A stretch of DNA of 64,000 nucleotides from Rhodococcus oryzae (GTDB lineage Bacteria; Actinomycetota; Actinomycetes; Mycobacteriales; Mycobacteriaceae), in NCBI RefSeq assembly GCF_005049235.1, contig NZ_SUMD01000006.1, positions 124,001 to 188,000 of the forward strand, in the 5' to 3' direction. The translations under genes and the position numbers were made by a program. This document shows positions 44,943 through 53,815 of the stretch, piece by piece. The notes beneath the pieces were generated by a model, which saw nothing but the letters and a program-made list of their open reading frames with translations, was not told the origin of the DNA and ran no database searches. Positions within the stretch are counted from its first letter, which is position 1. Every line of letters begins with the position of its first letter.

Positions 44943-46169
44943 ATGGACCCCGTCGCACTCGTCCGCGAATACCTGCTGCTCGGACTCGGTTTCGACCGGC
45001 TGGAGGAGGGCTTCGTCGACGCCTTCACCGGCGACCAGGCGCTGCGCAGGCAGGTGGAGAATGCGCCGCCGCCCGATCCGCGCCTGCTCGCGCGCCGCGC
45101 CGCCGAATTGCGTGACGAGGTGGCCGGTTCCGGGTTGCCGGCCGAACGGGCCGCGTTCCTCGACGTGCACCTGCGCGCGCTCGAGTGCTCCGCGCGGAAG
45201 TTCGCAGGCGAGCAGATCGGCTTCGTCGACGAGGTGCAGGCCTACTTCGACGTGCGCATCGAGCCGGGCTCCGAGGACGAGTACCGGGCGGCGCACCGGG
45301 CGATGGACGAGGTGCTGGCGGGCGACACCGCACGCCCGCTCGCCGAGCGGCTGCAGGCGCACCGCGCCGCCGACGAGATCCCGCCGGAAAGGCTGCCGGA
45401 GTGCGTCGAGGCCTTCTCCAGCGCGCTGCGCGACCGGGTGCGGGCGGAGTACGCGCTGCCCGAGACCGAGCGGGTCGAGTACGAGGTGGTCGGGGACAAG
45501 CCCTGGTCCGGGTTCAACTACTACCTCGGTGACTACCGGTCGAAGGTGGCGATCAACTCCGACCTCAAGCAGCACATGGCGAACCTGCCGCACTTGATCG
45601 CCCACGAGTCGTATCCCGGCCACCACACCGAGCACTGCCGCAAGGAGGCTGGACTGGTCGGGGCGGGGCAGGCCGAGCAGACCCTGTTCCTGGTCAACAC
45701 GCCGCAGTGCCTGATGGCGGAGGGTCTGGCGGACCACGCGCTCGGCTCGATCGTGGGGTGGAGTGGAGCCGGCGGAACTCCCATGGGCGCAGGCTGGGGG
45801 CCGTGGGCCCAGGAAATCTACGCGGACCTGGGGCTGCGCTTCGACGGCGAACGCGCGGAGCGACTGGCGAACGCGTCGGCCTCGCTGCTCGGGGTCCGGC
45901 AGGACGCGGCCCTGCTGCTGCACGACCGCGGCCGCAGCCAGGACGACGTCGCGGCGTTCCTGCAGCGGTGGACTCTGTCCACGCCGGAGCGGGCCAGGCA
46001 GACGCTGCGGTTCCTGTCCGACCCGCTGTGGCGCGCCTACATCAGCACCTACGTCGAGGGCTACCGGCTGCTCGGGAGCTGGCTCGACCGCGGCGCCGAC
46101 GCGGCCGGCCGATCCGAGTTGTTCCGGCGGTTGCTGGACGAGCCGCTGATCCCGTCTGCTCTGCGCTGA
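44943..46169 (+). CDS. DUF885 family protein with HExxxGHHTEH motif
   Basis: Protein of 408 residues with the DUF885 metallopeptidase-like signature HESYPGHHTEH near residue 221, matching the His/Glu arrangement of a zinc site. GDKPWSGFNYYLGDYRSKVAINSD precedes it, and ECVEAFSSALRDRVR lies in the N-terminal half. It has no signal peptide, and it is shorter than the usual 550-600-residue DUF885 proteins, so it belongs to a compact branch. The start ATG 44943 is used because the upstream part of the frame is antisense to coaA. Substrate unknown; peptidase activity is not shown. Confidence 0.82.
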   Translation: MDPVALVREYLLLGLGFDRLEEGFVDAFTGDQALRRQVENAPPPDPRLLARRAAELRDEVAGSGLPAERAAFLDVHLRALECSARKFAGEQIGFVDEVQAYFDVRIEPGSEDEYRAAHRAMDEVLAGDTARPLAERLQAHRAADEIPPERLPECVEAFSSALRDRVRAEYALPETERVEYEVVGDKPWSGFNYYLGDYRSKVAINSDLKQHMANLPHLIAHESYPGHHTEHCRKEAGLVGAGQAEQTLFLVNTPQCLMAEGLADHALGSIVGWSGAGGTPMGAGWGPWAQEIYADLGLRFDGERAERLANASASLLGVRQDAALLLHDRGRSQDDVAAFLQRWTLSTPERARQTLRFLSDPLWRAYISTYVEGYRLLGSWLDRGADAAGRSELFRRLLDEPLIPSALR

Positions 46170-46226
46170 CAGCCATTGCCTAGACTGAGCGTGCCCCTGC
46201 CGTAGCTCCCGCTTGGAGATTCCTCG

Positions 46227-47540
46227 ATGACCGCTGTGCCCAGCACCGACGTCAACAATGCCTCGCTCGCCGAACTCGATCCCGAGGTCGCGGCCGCGAT
46301 GAACGGCGAGCTGGCCCGTCAGCGCGACACCCTCGAGATGATCGCGTCCGAGAACTTCGTGCCGCGCGCGGTGCTCCAGGCCCAGGGCAGCGTGCTGACC
46401 AACAAGTACGCCGAGGGCTACCCGGGCCGTCGCTACTACGGCGGCTGCGAGCACGTCGACGTGATCGAGGACCTGGCGCGCAACCGCGCCAAGGAGCTCT
46501 TCGGTGCCGAGTTCGCGAACGTCCAGCCGCACTCCGGCGCGCAGGCGAACGCCGCGGTGCTGATGGCGCTGATGAACCCGGGCGAGAAGCTGCTCGGCCT
46601 CGACCTGGCGCACGGCGGCCACCTGACGCACGGGATGAAGCTCAACTTCTCCGGCAAGCTCTACGACGTCGCGTCCTACGGGGTCAGCAAGGAAGACCAC
46701 CGTATCGACATGGACGAGGTCCGCAAGATCGCGGTCGCCGAGAAGCCGAAGGTGATCGTCGCCGGCTGGTCCGCGTACCCGCGGCAGCAGGACTTCGCCG
46801 CGTTCCGGTCCATCGCGGACGAGGTCGGCGCCTACCTGTGGGTCGACATGGCGCACTTCGCCGGGCTCGTCGCCGCGGGCCTGCACCCGTCGCCCGTTCC
46901 CTACGCGGACGTCGTGTCCACCACCGTGCACAAGACCCTCGGCGGCCCCCGCTCCGGCCTGATCCTGGCCAAGCAGGAGTGGGCCAAGAAGATCAACTCC
47001 GCGGTGTTCCCCGGCCAGCAGGGCGGGCCGCTCATGCACGCCATCGCCGCGAAGGCCGTCTCGCTCAAGATCGCGGGCACCGAGGAGTTCAAGGACCGTC
47101 AGGCCCGCACCCTGTCCGGCGCCCGGATCCTGGCCGAGCGCCTCACCGGCGCCGACGTCGCGGACAAGGGCATCTCCGTGCTCACCGGCGGCACCGACGT
47201 GCACCTGGTCCTGGTGGACCTGCGCAACTCGGCGCTGGACGGCCAGCAGGGCGAGGATCTGCTGCACGAGGTCGGCATCACCGTCAACCGCAACGCGGTG
47301 CCCTTCGACCCGCGTCCGCCGATGGTCACCTCCGGCCTGCGCATCGGCACCGCCGCGCTGGCGACCCGCGGGTTCGGCGACGCGGAGTTCACCGAGGTCG
47401 CGGACATCATCGCGACCGCGCTGGCGCAGGGCTCGGACACCGATTTCGCCGCGCTGCGCGCCCGGGTCTCGAAGCTTGCCCTCGACCTGCCGCTGTACGA
47501 GGGCCTCGAGGACTGGGGCCTGCTCTCCAAGACGGTCTAG
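46227..47540 (+). CDS. glyA: Serine hydroxymethyltransferase
   Basis: PLP enzyme interconverting serine and glycine while loading one-carbon units onto tetrahydrofolate. The 437-residue length is normal. Motifs: [32 protein letters not shown], the PLP Lys in [14 protein letters not shown], and [12 protein letters not shown] near the C-terminus. ATG 46227 has TTGGAG upstream. No glycine riboswitch is visible in the 57 bases before it. A hairpin terminator follows. Confidence 0.97.
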   Translation: MTAVPSTDVNNASLAELDPEVAAAMNGELARQRDTLEMIASENFVPRAVLQAQGSVLTNKYAEGYPGRRYYGGCEHVDVIEDLARNRAKELFGAEFANVQPHSGAQANAAVLMALMNPGEKLLGLDLAHGGHLTHGMKLNFSGKLYDVASYGVSKEDHRIDMDEVRKIAVAEKPKVIVAGWSAYPRQQDFAAFRSIADEVGAYLWVDMAHFAGLVAAGLHPSPVPYADVVSTTVHKTLGGPRSGLILAKQEWAKKINSAVFPGQQGGPLMHAIAAKAVSLKIAGTEEFKDRQARTLSGARILAERLTGADVADKGISVLTGGTDVHLVLVDLRNSALDGQQGEDLLHEVGITVNRNAVPFDPRPPMVTSGLRIGTAALATRGFGDAEFTEVADIIATALAQGSDTDFAALRARVSKLALDLPLYEGLEDWGLLSKTV

Positions 47541-47570
47541 CCCCTGAGCTGGAGTTAACGACGCGTTCAT

Positions 47571-47606
47571 CGGCGCCCTGCGTGTTGCGAGTGCAGCAGG
47601 GCGCCG
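47571..47606 (+). terminator. Terminator hairpin after glyA
   Basis: A perfect 11-bp stem CGGCGCCCTGC/GCAGGGCGCCG with a 14-base loop lies 30 bases after the glyA stop. Confidence 0.8.
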
Positions 47607-47667
47607 ATCGCAGTAGCGTCCCCGGTAACAGGCAGCGGACGAGTTGCCTGTCCGGGAGGTTCTGATC

Positions 47668-47721
47668 GTGGCTGAAATATTCAGTGCGAGGGGGCCGGCG
47701 CCCGGCCCTCGTGCGGATTGA
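47668..47721 (+). other. Possible 17-codon leader ORF with overlapping hairpin upstream of phoH2
   Basis: GTG 47668 stands eight bases after a GGGAGG ribosome site and encodes MAEIFSARGPAPGPRAD before TGA. The frame overlaps a GC-rich hairpin around 47687-47711 (GGGCCGG/CCGGCCC). Spacing to phoH2 is 69 bases. It may be a regulatory leader peptide or chance. Confidence 0.3.
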
Positions 47722-47790
47722 CGCACCAGGGACGGACCGGCCCAGCGAACTGAAGTTTGCGCGGGTGCCGCGCAGACGTAGGAGCCTCAC

Positions 47791-49170
47791 GTGACCGCAA
47801 CTCGCTCCGTATCTGCCCATTCCGGACATGCCGGGAACTCCCCGAGGTCCGCATCCACGAAGTCTCCCGAACGGTCAGTTCGCACCTACGTACTCGACAC
47901 CTCGGTTCTGCTCTCGGATCCGTGGGCCGTCACGCGTTTCGCGGAGCACGAGGTGGTGCTGCCCCTCGTGGTCATCGGGGAGCTGGAGGGCAAACGCCAC
48001 CACCACGAGCTGGGATGGTTTGCCCGCGAGGCGCTTCGGATGCTCGACGACCTGCGGATCGAGCACGGACGGCTGGATCAGCCGGTTCCGATCGGCTCCG
48101 ACGACGGCACGCTCCAGGTGGAGCTCAATCACACGGACCCCTCGGTCCTCCCGATCGGATTCCGCACCGACTCAAACGATTCCAGGATTCTGGCCTGCGC
48201 TCTCAACCTCGCCGCCGAGGGCAAGGAAGTGGTCCTGGTCAGCAAGGACATCCCCCTGCGGGTCAAGGCGGGCGCGGTGGGTCTGCCCGCCGACGAGTAC
48301 CACGCGCACGATGTGGTGCCGTCGGGATGGACGGGGATGGCCGAACTCGACGTCGCCTCTTCCCGGATCGACGAGATGTTCTCCGAGGGGGTCGTCGACC
48401 TCGATGAGGCACGAGAACTGCCCTGTCACACCGGAATCCGGCTGATGGGTGGCAGCTCCAGCGCGCTGGGCCGGGTGACCCCGGACAAGCGGGTGCAGCT
48501 GGTGCGCGGCGAACGGGAGGCCTTCGGCCTGCACGGCCGCTCGGCCGAACAGCGGATCGCCCTCGACCTGTTGCTCGACGAGAGCATCGGCATCATCTCG
48601 CTCGGCGGCAAGGCCGGTACCGGCAAGTCGGCACTCGCCCTGACCGCCGGGCTGGAGGCGGTGCTCGAGCGTCGCACCCATCGGAAGGTGGTCGTGTTCC
48701 GGCCGCTGTACGCGGTCGGCGGACAGGAGCTCGGCTACCTCCCCGGCAGCGAGAGCGAGAAGATGGGGCCGTGGGCGCAGGCGGTGTTCGACACCCTCGA
48801 CGGCCTGGCGAGCCCCGAGGTGATGGACGAGGTGATCAACCGCGGGATGCTGGAAGTGTTGCCGCTCACCCACATTCGCGGCCGGTCGCTGCACGACTCG
48901 TTCGTGATCGTGGACGAGGCCCAGTCCCTCGAGCGCAATGTGCTGCTCACGGTGTTGTCCCGGCTGGGCACCGGGTCGCGGGTGGTGCTCACCCATGACG
49001 TCGCCCAGCGCGACAACCTGAGGGTCGGCAGGCACGACGGCGTCGCCGCGGTGATCGAGAAGCTCAAGGGGCACCCGCTCTTCGCCCACATCACGCTCAC
49101 CCGCAGCGAGCGGTCGCCGATCGCGGCCCTGGTGACCGAGATGCTCGAGGAGTTCGGCCCGACCGCCTGA
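47791..49170 (+). CDS. phoH2: PIN-PhoH family protein (PhoH2)
   Basis: Fusion of an N-terminal PIN RNase domain (about residues 25-165, with [14 protein letters not shown] supplying the first acidic residue) and a C-terminal PhoH ATPase domain. The ATPase part has Walker [14 protein letters not shown] near residue 270 and Walker [12 protein letters not shown] near residue 375. Mycobacterial PhoH2 unwinds and cleaves RNA in an ATP-dependent manner. At 459 residues the length fits. GTG 47791 has TAGGAG upstream. In mycobacteria phoH2 can be preceded by a short antitoxin-like gene; I do not see a convincing one here, apart from the tiny leader ORF. Confidence 0.94.
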   Translation: MTATRSVSAHSGHAGNSPRSASTKSPERSVRTYVLDTSVLLSDPWAVTRFAEHEVVLPLVVIGELEGKRHHHELGWFAREALRMLDDLRIEHGRLDQPVPIGSDDGTLQVELNHTDPSVLPIGFRTDSNDSRILACALNLAAEGKEVVLVSKDIPLRVKAGAVGLPADEYHAHDVVPSGWTGMAELDVASSRIDEMFSEGVVDLDEARELPCHTGIRLMGGSSSALGRVTPDKRVQLVRGEREAFGLHGRSAEQRIALDLLLDESIGIISLGGKAGTGKSALALTAGLEAVLERRTHRKVVVFRPLYAVGGQELGYLPGSESEKMGPWAQAVFDTLDGLASPEVMDEVINRGMLEVLPLTHIRGRSLHDSFVIVDEAQSLERNVLLTVLSRLGTGSRVVLTHDVAQRDNLRVGRHDGVAAVIEKLKGHPLFAHITLTRSERSPIAALVTEMLEEFGPTA

Positions 49171-49180
49171 CATGCGGGGT

Positions 49181-49208
49181 GGGGAGGCCCGGTCTCTCGG
49201 GCCTCCCC
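49181..49208. terminator. Bidirectional terminator hairpin after phoH2
   Basis: A perfect 11-bp stem GGGGAGGCCCG/CGGGCCTCCCC with a six-base loop sits between phoH2 and a small convergent gene. Confidence 0.85.
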
Positions 49209-49214
49209 ATTCTG

Positions 49215-49340
49215 CTACTGCTGCGGAGCCTGGTCCTGGGCAGGCGTCTGGGCCGTCTTGTCCGTGCCGCGGAGCTTGCGCCACTGGGTGGTGGCGACGT
49301 ACTTGATGAGCAGGCCGTAGTTGCGGAGCTTTTCCATCAT
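49215..49340 (-). CDS. Small basic protein, 41 residues
   Basis: ATG 49340 with ribosome site GAAGGGA; stop TAG at 49215. The product begins MMEKLRNYGLLIKYVATTQW, a basic amphipathic helix, and continues RKLRGTDK with a Gln/Pro-rich tail. Its own terminator follows. The intact signals and the helix suggest a real, perhaps membrane-associated small protein; no family is recognised. Confidence 0.5.
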   Translation of the reverse strand: MMEKLRNYGLLIKYVATTQWRKLRGTDKTAQTPAQDQAPQQ

Positions 49341-49427
49341 GGGTCCCTTCGGTACCGGATCGGTAAGTCGATCCGGTGAATTCTATGGGGCGACAGACAC
49401 GCCGGATCGACACCCGTCAATGTCGGG

Positions 49428-51395
49428 ATGAACACACCTCACCAGGGCTTTTCGAGGCACCTGTCAATGGCGCGTACCGCCGGGGCGTCCGTACCATCGG
49501 CGGGCGTGCACGGTGAGAGCGAAGTGATCGACGCGTATTCGGACTGGGTTCGCCCTGGCCTGCTGCAGGCGACCTTCATCCCGGTTCTCGGGGCGATGGC
49601 GTGGTGGGGCACAGACGATATTGCCGCCGAACTGGCTCGGTTCGGTCTGCCGCAGGGGCGGGCGGCGAGCTGCCGGTTCGCGGTTCCCGTCGGCGGCGCC
49701 GTCGCGGCCCGCACGGTCGATGCGCGACTGATCGATCTGGTGGACGTGCTGCCCGCGTTGCGGGCGATGGACCCGGACGGCGGCGCCGGGGGATCCGTCC
49801 GGTCGTGGTGCGCGGCCGCGCATCTCGCGAGCGGGGACCGGGCGGCGAGCGACGAGCTCGCCGCGCAGATGCCCGCCGCGGCCCACGCCCTGTTGAACGG
49901 GGACGAGTCGGCGATCCACACCGCGACCGCCCTGCTGAGCAGTTTCATCTCGGCGGCGCGGACCACCGAGGACCTGGCGACGGCGCACATTCGCGCCACG
50001 CTGCGGCCGTACCAGGTCCAGGGTGTCGCCTGGCTCTTGGCTCTCGAGGAGGTGGGCGGCGGCATCCTCGCCGACGAGATGGGGCTCGGCAAGACATTGC
50101 AGGCCATCTGCGTGCTCGCCACCCGAAACGAGCTGGGTCCCCACCTCGTGGTGTGCCCGACCTCGGTGGTCGGGAACTGGCGTCGCGAGCTCGCACGGTT
50201 CGCCCCCGACGTTCCGGTGATCGTCCATCACGGCGCGGGCAGGGCGCTGCCTGCGACGGTGGATCCCGGGACCGTGGTCCTGACCAGCTACGGACTGCTC
50301 CGCTCGGACGTCGACCGACTGTGCGAAGCGGCCTGGGACGTAGTCATATTCGACGAGGCCCAGCAGATCAAGAATCCCGATTCCCTCGCGGCCAAGGCGG
50401 CGGCACGGCTGTCCGCGCGGATTCGGGTCGCCATGACAGGTACCCCGGTCGAGAACCGGCTCGACGAGCTGTGGTCGATCTTCCGCGCGGCCAATCCGGC
50501 TCTGCTGGGCACCAGGGCGCGCTTCCGTCAGCGGTTCGTCGTTCCGATCGAGTCCCGACGATCGGCGACGGCCGCGGCCCGGCTCGGCGCCCTCATCGCG
50601 CCACACGTGCTGCGGCGCACCAAGGCCGAGGTGGCCACCGAGCTGCCGGACAAGCAGTACTCGACGGTCGCGTGCACGCTGTCCGAGGAGCAGACCCGGC
50701 TGTACCGCCAGGCGGTGGAGCGCGCGTTCGACGCGGGGCTCGGTAGCGGAATCGCCCGGCGCGGCAACGTGCTCGCTTTGCTGACCACCCTCAAGCAGGT
50801 CTGCAACCATCCCGAACAGCTCCTCGGCGACGGCGGCACGCTGCGCGGCAGGTCGGGCAAGTTCGATCGGACCACCGAGATGCTCTCGGAGATAGTCGAA
50901 GACGGCGACCGGGCCCTGGTGTTCACCCAGTACCGCACGATGGGGGAGTTGCTGTCGACGCACCTGACCGCCGAGCTCGGGGTCGGCGAGATCCCCTTCC
51001 TGCACGGTGGTCTGAGCGCGCGATCGCGCGATCGGATGGTCGAGGAATTCCAGGACGGCCCGGATGCGGCACCGGTCCTCGTTCTGAGTCTGCGCGCGGC
51101 GGGATTCGGACTGAACCTGACCCGAGCCAGCCATGTCCTGCACTACGACCGATGGTGGAATCCTGCGGTCGAGGACCAGGCCACGGACCGGGCGCATCGG
51201 ATCGGCCAACGCCGAACCGTGAACGTGTACACCCTCGTCACCGGCGGCACCATCGAGGACCACATCGCCTCGATGCACGAATCGAAGCGTGCTCTGGCGG
51301 AATCGATTTCGGGGAACTCGGAGGTCGCGCTTGCCGAGCTGGCCGACGGCGAGCTGCGCTCGCTGCTCGACCTCGACACGGTGGGTGCTCGATGA
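49428..51395 (+). CDS. SNF2-family DNA-dependent ATPase/helicase
   Basis: Superfamily 2 ATPase of 655 residues that would move along or remodel double-stranded DNA or DNA-bound proteins. An N-terminal region of about 180 residues is poorly conserved. The SNF2 core follows: LRPYQVQGVAWLL, Walker A DEMGLGKTLQAI near residue 219, DEAQQIKN (motif II), TGTPVENRLDELWSIF, and the helicase C domain with VFTQYRTMGELL, HGGLSARSRDRMV, and DRAHRIGQ. ATG 49428 could be replaced by a later start (about 49467). Stop and next start overlap (ATGA), coupling it to a SWIM zinc-finger gene, a common pairing in actinobacteria. Confidence 0.93.
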   Translation: MNTPHQGFSRHLSMARTAGASVPSAGVHGESEVIDAYSDWVRPGLLQATFIPVLGAMAWWGTDDIAAELARFGLPQGRAASCRFAVPVGGAVAARTVDARLIDLVDVLPALRAMDPDGGAGGSVRSWCAAAHLASGDRAASDELAAQMPAAAHALLNGDESAIHTATALLSSFISAARTTEDLATAHIRATLRPYQVQGVAWLLALEEVGGGILADEMGLGKTLQAICVLATRNELGPHLVVCPTSVVGNWRRELARFAPDVPVIVHHGAGRALPATVDPGTVVLTSYGLLRSDVDRLCEAAWDVVIFDEAQQIKNPDSLAAKAAARLSARIRVAMTGTPVENRLDELWSIFRAANPALLGTRARFRQRFVVPIESRRSATAAARLGALIAPHVLRRTKAEVATELPDKQYSTVACTLSEEQTRLYRQAVERAFDAGLGSGIARRGNVLALLTTLKQVCNHPEQLLGDGGTLRGRSGKFDRTTEMLSEIVEDGDRALVFTQYRTMGELLSTHLTAELGVGEIPFLHGGLSARSRDRMVEEFQDGPDAAPVLVLSLRAAGFGLNLTRASHVLHYDRWWNPAVEDQATDRAHRIGQRRTVNVYTLVTGGTIEDHIASMHESKRALAESISGNSEVALAELADGELRSLLDLDTVGAR

Positions 51396-51970
51396 CGGCG
51401 GCGGAGTTCGGGGCGACGGCGTGGGGGCGGGCCTGGCTCCGCACGATCGAGTCGATGGCAGCCTCGGCGCCGAATGCGCAGCTGCCCCAGGCCCGGAGCC
51501 TCGCCAAGGGCGGCGCGGTGAGTGTGACGGGCATGTCGGCGGGCCGGGTGTGCGCGGAGGTGGCGGCGAGGCAGAAGTCCCACGCGGTCACCATCGAGGT
51601 GCCGCGCTGGGACGATGCCGCACTGGCACGGGTGCGCGAAATGCTCGGCGCGGCCGGGCACGGCGACGCCGGTGCATCCGGTGATCTCCCGGATGCACTG
51701 GTGGCGGAGCTGCAGGGCGCGGGCATCGCGGTGGCGGCGACACCGGCGGAGTGCGGGTCGACGTGTGCCTGTACGAGCCGCCGGACGCCGTGCCTGCACC
51801 ACCTGGCGACCGTGTACGCCCTCGTCCAGCTGATCGACGAGGAACCGGCGCTGGCCGTCCGGCTACGGTCCGACGACTCGGTCGTGTTCGGCTCAGCGGG
51901 CCCCGGCTCGCTGGAGCAGTTGGACTGGATCGCCCTGTCCGAGGTGGACCCGGCGTCGTTCTACGGCTGA
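51392..51970 (+). CDS. SWIM zinc-finger protein, partner of the SNF2 ATPase
   Basis: Protein of 192 residues with a SWIM-type zinc motif in its middle to C-terminal part (CGSTCACTSRRTPCLHH, reading CxC-n-CxH). The N-terminus starts FGATAWGRAWLRTIES and ARSLAKGGAVSVTGMSAGRVCAEV, the usual DNA-binding-associated segment of SWIM proteins that accompany SNF2 enzymes. It is translated from an ATGA overlap with the SNF2 gene. The pair probably works on DNA, by repair or chromatin-like remodelling; no specific reaction is known. The minus-strand frame over it is a shadow. Confidence 0.86.
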   Translation: MTAAEFGATAWGRAWLRTIESMAASAPNAQLPQARSLAKGGAVSVTGMSAGRVCAEVAARQKSHAVTIEVPRWDDAALARVREMLGAAGHGDAGASGDLPDALVAELQGAGIAVAATPAECGSTCACTSRRTPCLHHLATVYALVQLIDEEPALAVRLRSDDSVVFGSAGPGSLEQLDWIALSEVDPASFYG

Positions 51971-52011
51971 CGGGACGCAGCTCGTCCGTTCGCTCAGCAG
52001 GCGTTCGCTTC

Positions 52012-52497
52012 TCACGCGTCCAGCGCGGCGGCCTCGCTGAGGTAGCCCGTGTCGCGTCCGCCGCGCCTGCCGGTCAGGGCCCTGGCGACGCCGACCGCGA
52101 TGCCGCGGATGACATCGCGGACGCTGAAGTAGTCCCGCCACACCACGATCTTGCCGTCGCGCAGCTCGAACGTGCCGCACACCCAGAACTCGGCGTTGAT
52201 CGGTCCCGCGCCGAGCAGGTCGGTGCGCTCGGTGAGGACCACGCCGTTCTCGCCCGCCGCGTGATGCACGATCACGTCGAACCGCAGGCCGGGGCGGGCG
52301 AGCTGCCGCAGCACCCGGGTCACCAGGGGGTAGCCGCGCAGGATCGGCAGCGAGACGTTGTGCCAGGCGATCTCGGGGTGCAGGTATGCAGCCGCGGTGT
52401 CGACATCGGCCCTGGCCAGGGCGGCCAGGAACGCGCGCACCACCCGGACATCGGCGGGTGTGTCGACGGAACTCGGTTCGATGGTTGCAGGGCTCAT
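52012..52497 (-). CDS. Limonene-1,2-epoxide hydrolase-like (SnoaL/NTF2 fold) protein
   Basis: Protein of 161 residues with the cone-shaped NTF2-like fold. The pattern resembles the limonene epoxide hydrolase family: VRVVRAFLAALARADVDTAAAYLHPEIAWHNV, LTERTDLLGAG (Arg-Asp pair) and VVWRDYFSVRDVI (second Asp). These acidic and basic residues match the Asp-Arg-Asp catalytic set. M. tuberculosis EphG is a relative. Epoxide substrate unknown. ATG 52497 is preferred over the longer frame, whose start overlaps the divergent gene. Confidence 0.8.
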   Translation of the reverse strand: MSPATIEPSSVDTPADVRVVRAFLAALARADVDTAAAYLHPEIAWHNVSLPILRGYPLVTRVLRQLARPGLRFDVIVHHAAGENGVVLTERTDLLGAGPINAEFWVCGTFELRDGKIVVWRDYFSVRDVIRGIAVGVARALTGRRGGRDTGYLSEAAALDA

Positions 52498-52591
52498 GTC
52501 GATCCGATCGCTCGTGTGGTCGGGGGTGACGGTATCCCGACCGTACCGGCCAGGTGCTTGACCGCGCGGGCCTCGCGGGACACCATGTGGT

Positions 52592-53245
52592 GTGCGCAAA
52601 CTGGCGAGCGCGATCCTATCGACCGTCATCGCAACGGTGCTGGCGCTGCTGTGTGCGCCGCACGCTCTGGCTCAGGGGCCCTGGTTCGACGGGGCCGTCG
52701 GAGGGGCCACCCAGGTCATCAGCGTTCGCGGGTCGGGCGGCTCGAATGCCACCCTGGAGGCCTGGCAGCGCTCCCCACTCGGTTGGCACCGGATCTCCCC
52801 GAGCCTGCCCGCGCAGGTCGGGGCGGACGGGTTCACGGATGCGGCCGCGGACGGGGTCCCCGCGACCCCGGAGGGCGTGTTCAGCCTGGACGCGGCGTTC
52901 GGTACGGCCGGGAACCCCGGCGGCGGCCTGCCGTACCGGAAGGTGGGTCCGAACGACTGGTGGGACGGCGACCCGGACAGCGCGACCTACAACACGCATC
53001 AGGTCTGCGCGCCGGGGTCATGCGCCTTCGACGAGTCGGCCAGCGAGGAGCTGGAGATCCCCGCCTATCGCTACGCGGTGGTGATGGGCGTCAACAAGGA
53101 GCGGGTGCCCGGCGGCGGCGGCGCCTTCTTCCTGCACGTCTCCAACGGTGAGCCCACGTTGGGCTGCGTCGCGGTGAGCGAGGGCGCACTGGTCTGGCTG
53201 ATCCGGTGGCTGCAGCCGGGTGCGGTCATCGCCATCGCGGACTGA
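52592..53245 (+). CDS. Secreted L,D-transpeptidase-like (YkuD) protein
   Basis: Exported protein of 217 residues with a signal peptide (MRKLASAILSTVIATVLALL...) cleaved near ALA-Q at residue 27. The C-terminal part has the YkuD-type signature with His182 in FLHVSNG and nucleophile Cys192 in TLGCVAVS, within the HxxxxxxxxxC arrangement. L,D-transpeptidases form 3-3 cross-links in peptidoglycan; this short branch lacks the Ig-like domains of mycobacterial LdtA-type enzymes and is often annotated only as hypothetical. The GTG start lies in a 95-base gap from the divergent epoxide-hydrolase-like gene. Activity is inferred. Confidence 0.82.
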   Translation: MRKLASAILSTVIATVLALLCAPHALAQGPWFDGAVGGATQVISVRGSGGSNATLEAWQRSPLGWHRISPSLPAQVGADGFTDAAADGVPATPEGVFSLDAAFGTAGNPGGGLPYRKVGPNDWWDGDPDSATYNTHQVCAPGSCAFDESASEELEIPAYRYAVVMGVNKERVPGGGGAFFLHVSNGEPTLGCVAVSEGALVWLIRWLQPGAVIAIAD

Positions 53246-53275
53246 GCAACGTTCGTCGACTGCCGGGAGGCCGGA

Positions 53276-53812
53276 GTGAACAGCGATCGATCCACCCCCT
53301 CGGCGGACGCGAAGTCGATCGCCGTGCGCAGCATCGAGTTGGTCGCCGCGGGCAGCCGCGAGGACTTCGACGCCATCATCCATCCGGATGCCGTCAACCA
53401 CGAGACCAAGACCGAGCCGCCGCACACCCGGGTCCGCGGACCGGGATCCTGGCATGCGACCGCGCTGTGGCTGCGCCGGCCGTTCGCGGACCTGCACTTC
53501 GAGATCCGGAACGTGGTGGCGGACGGAGACCTCGTCGCCGTCGAGGTGACCATGAGCGGTCGCCACGTTGGGCTGTTCCTGAACTTCGACGATGCCGGCG
53601 CCGTCGCCGGGGCCTTCCCGCCGACGGGCCGGAGTTTCGCTGTCACCCAATCACATTGGGTTCGACTCGAGGACGGCCTGGTGATCGAACACTGGGCCAA
53701 CCGCGACGATCTGGGCATGGCCGAGCAGCTCGGCTGGTTGCAGCCGAGCCCGGCCTACCTGGCGCGGATGCTGTGGGCCAAGCGGCGCGCGCGCAAGTCG
53801 CCGCCTGCCTGA
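53276..53812 (+). CDS. SnoaL-like / ester cyclase family protein
   Basis: NTF2-fold protein of 178 residues of the SnoaL-type polyketide-cyclase/ester-cyclase group. Visible features are the IHPDAVNHETKTEPPHTRVRGP segment, the hydrophobic core, and HWVRLEDGLVIEHWANRDDLGMAEQLGWL near the C-terminus, the usual SnoaL ending. GTG 53276 has GGGAGG upstream. Many members have no known substrate; no polyketide genes are near. It is convergent with fumC, with a three-base gap. Confidence 0.83.
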   Translation: MNSDRSTPSADAKSIAVRSIELVAAGSREDFDAIIHPDAVNHETKTEPPHTRVRGPGSWHATALWLRRPFADLHFEIRNVVADGDLVAVEVTMSGRHVGLFLNFDDAGAVAGAFPPTGRSFAVTQSHWVRLEDGLVIEHWANRDDLGMAEQLGWLQPSPAYLARMLWAKRRARKSPPA

Positions 53813-53815
53813 CCG

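Noticed and set aside
46170-46226. Glycine riboswitch before glyA
   Set aside because: The gap of 57 bases is too short and has no matching core.
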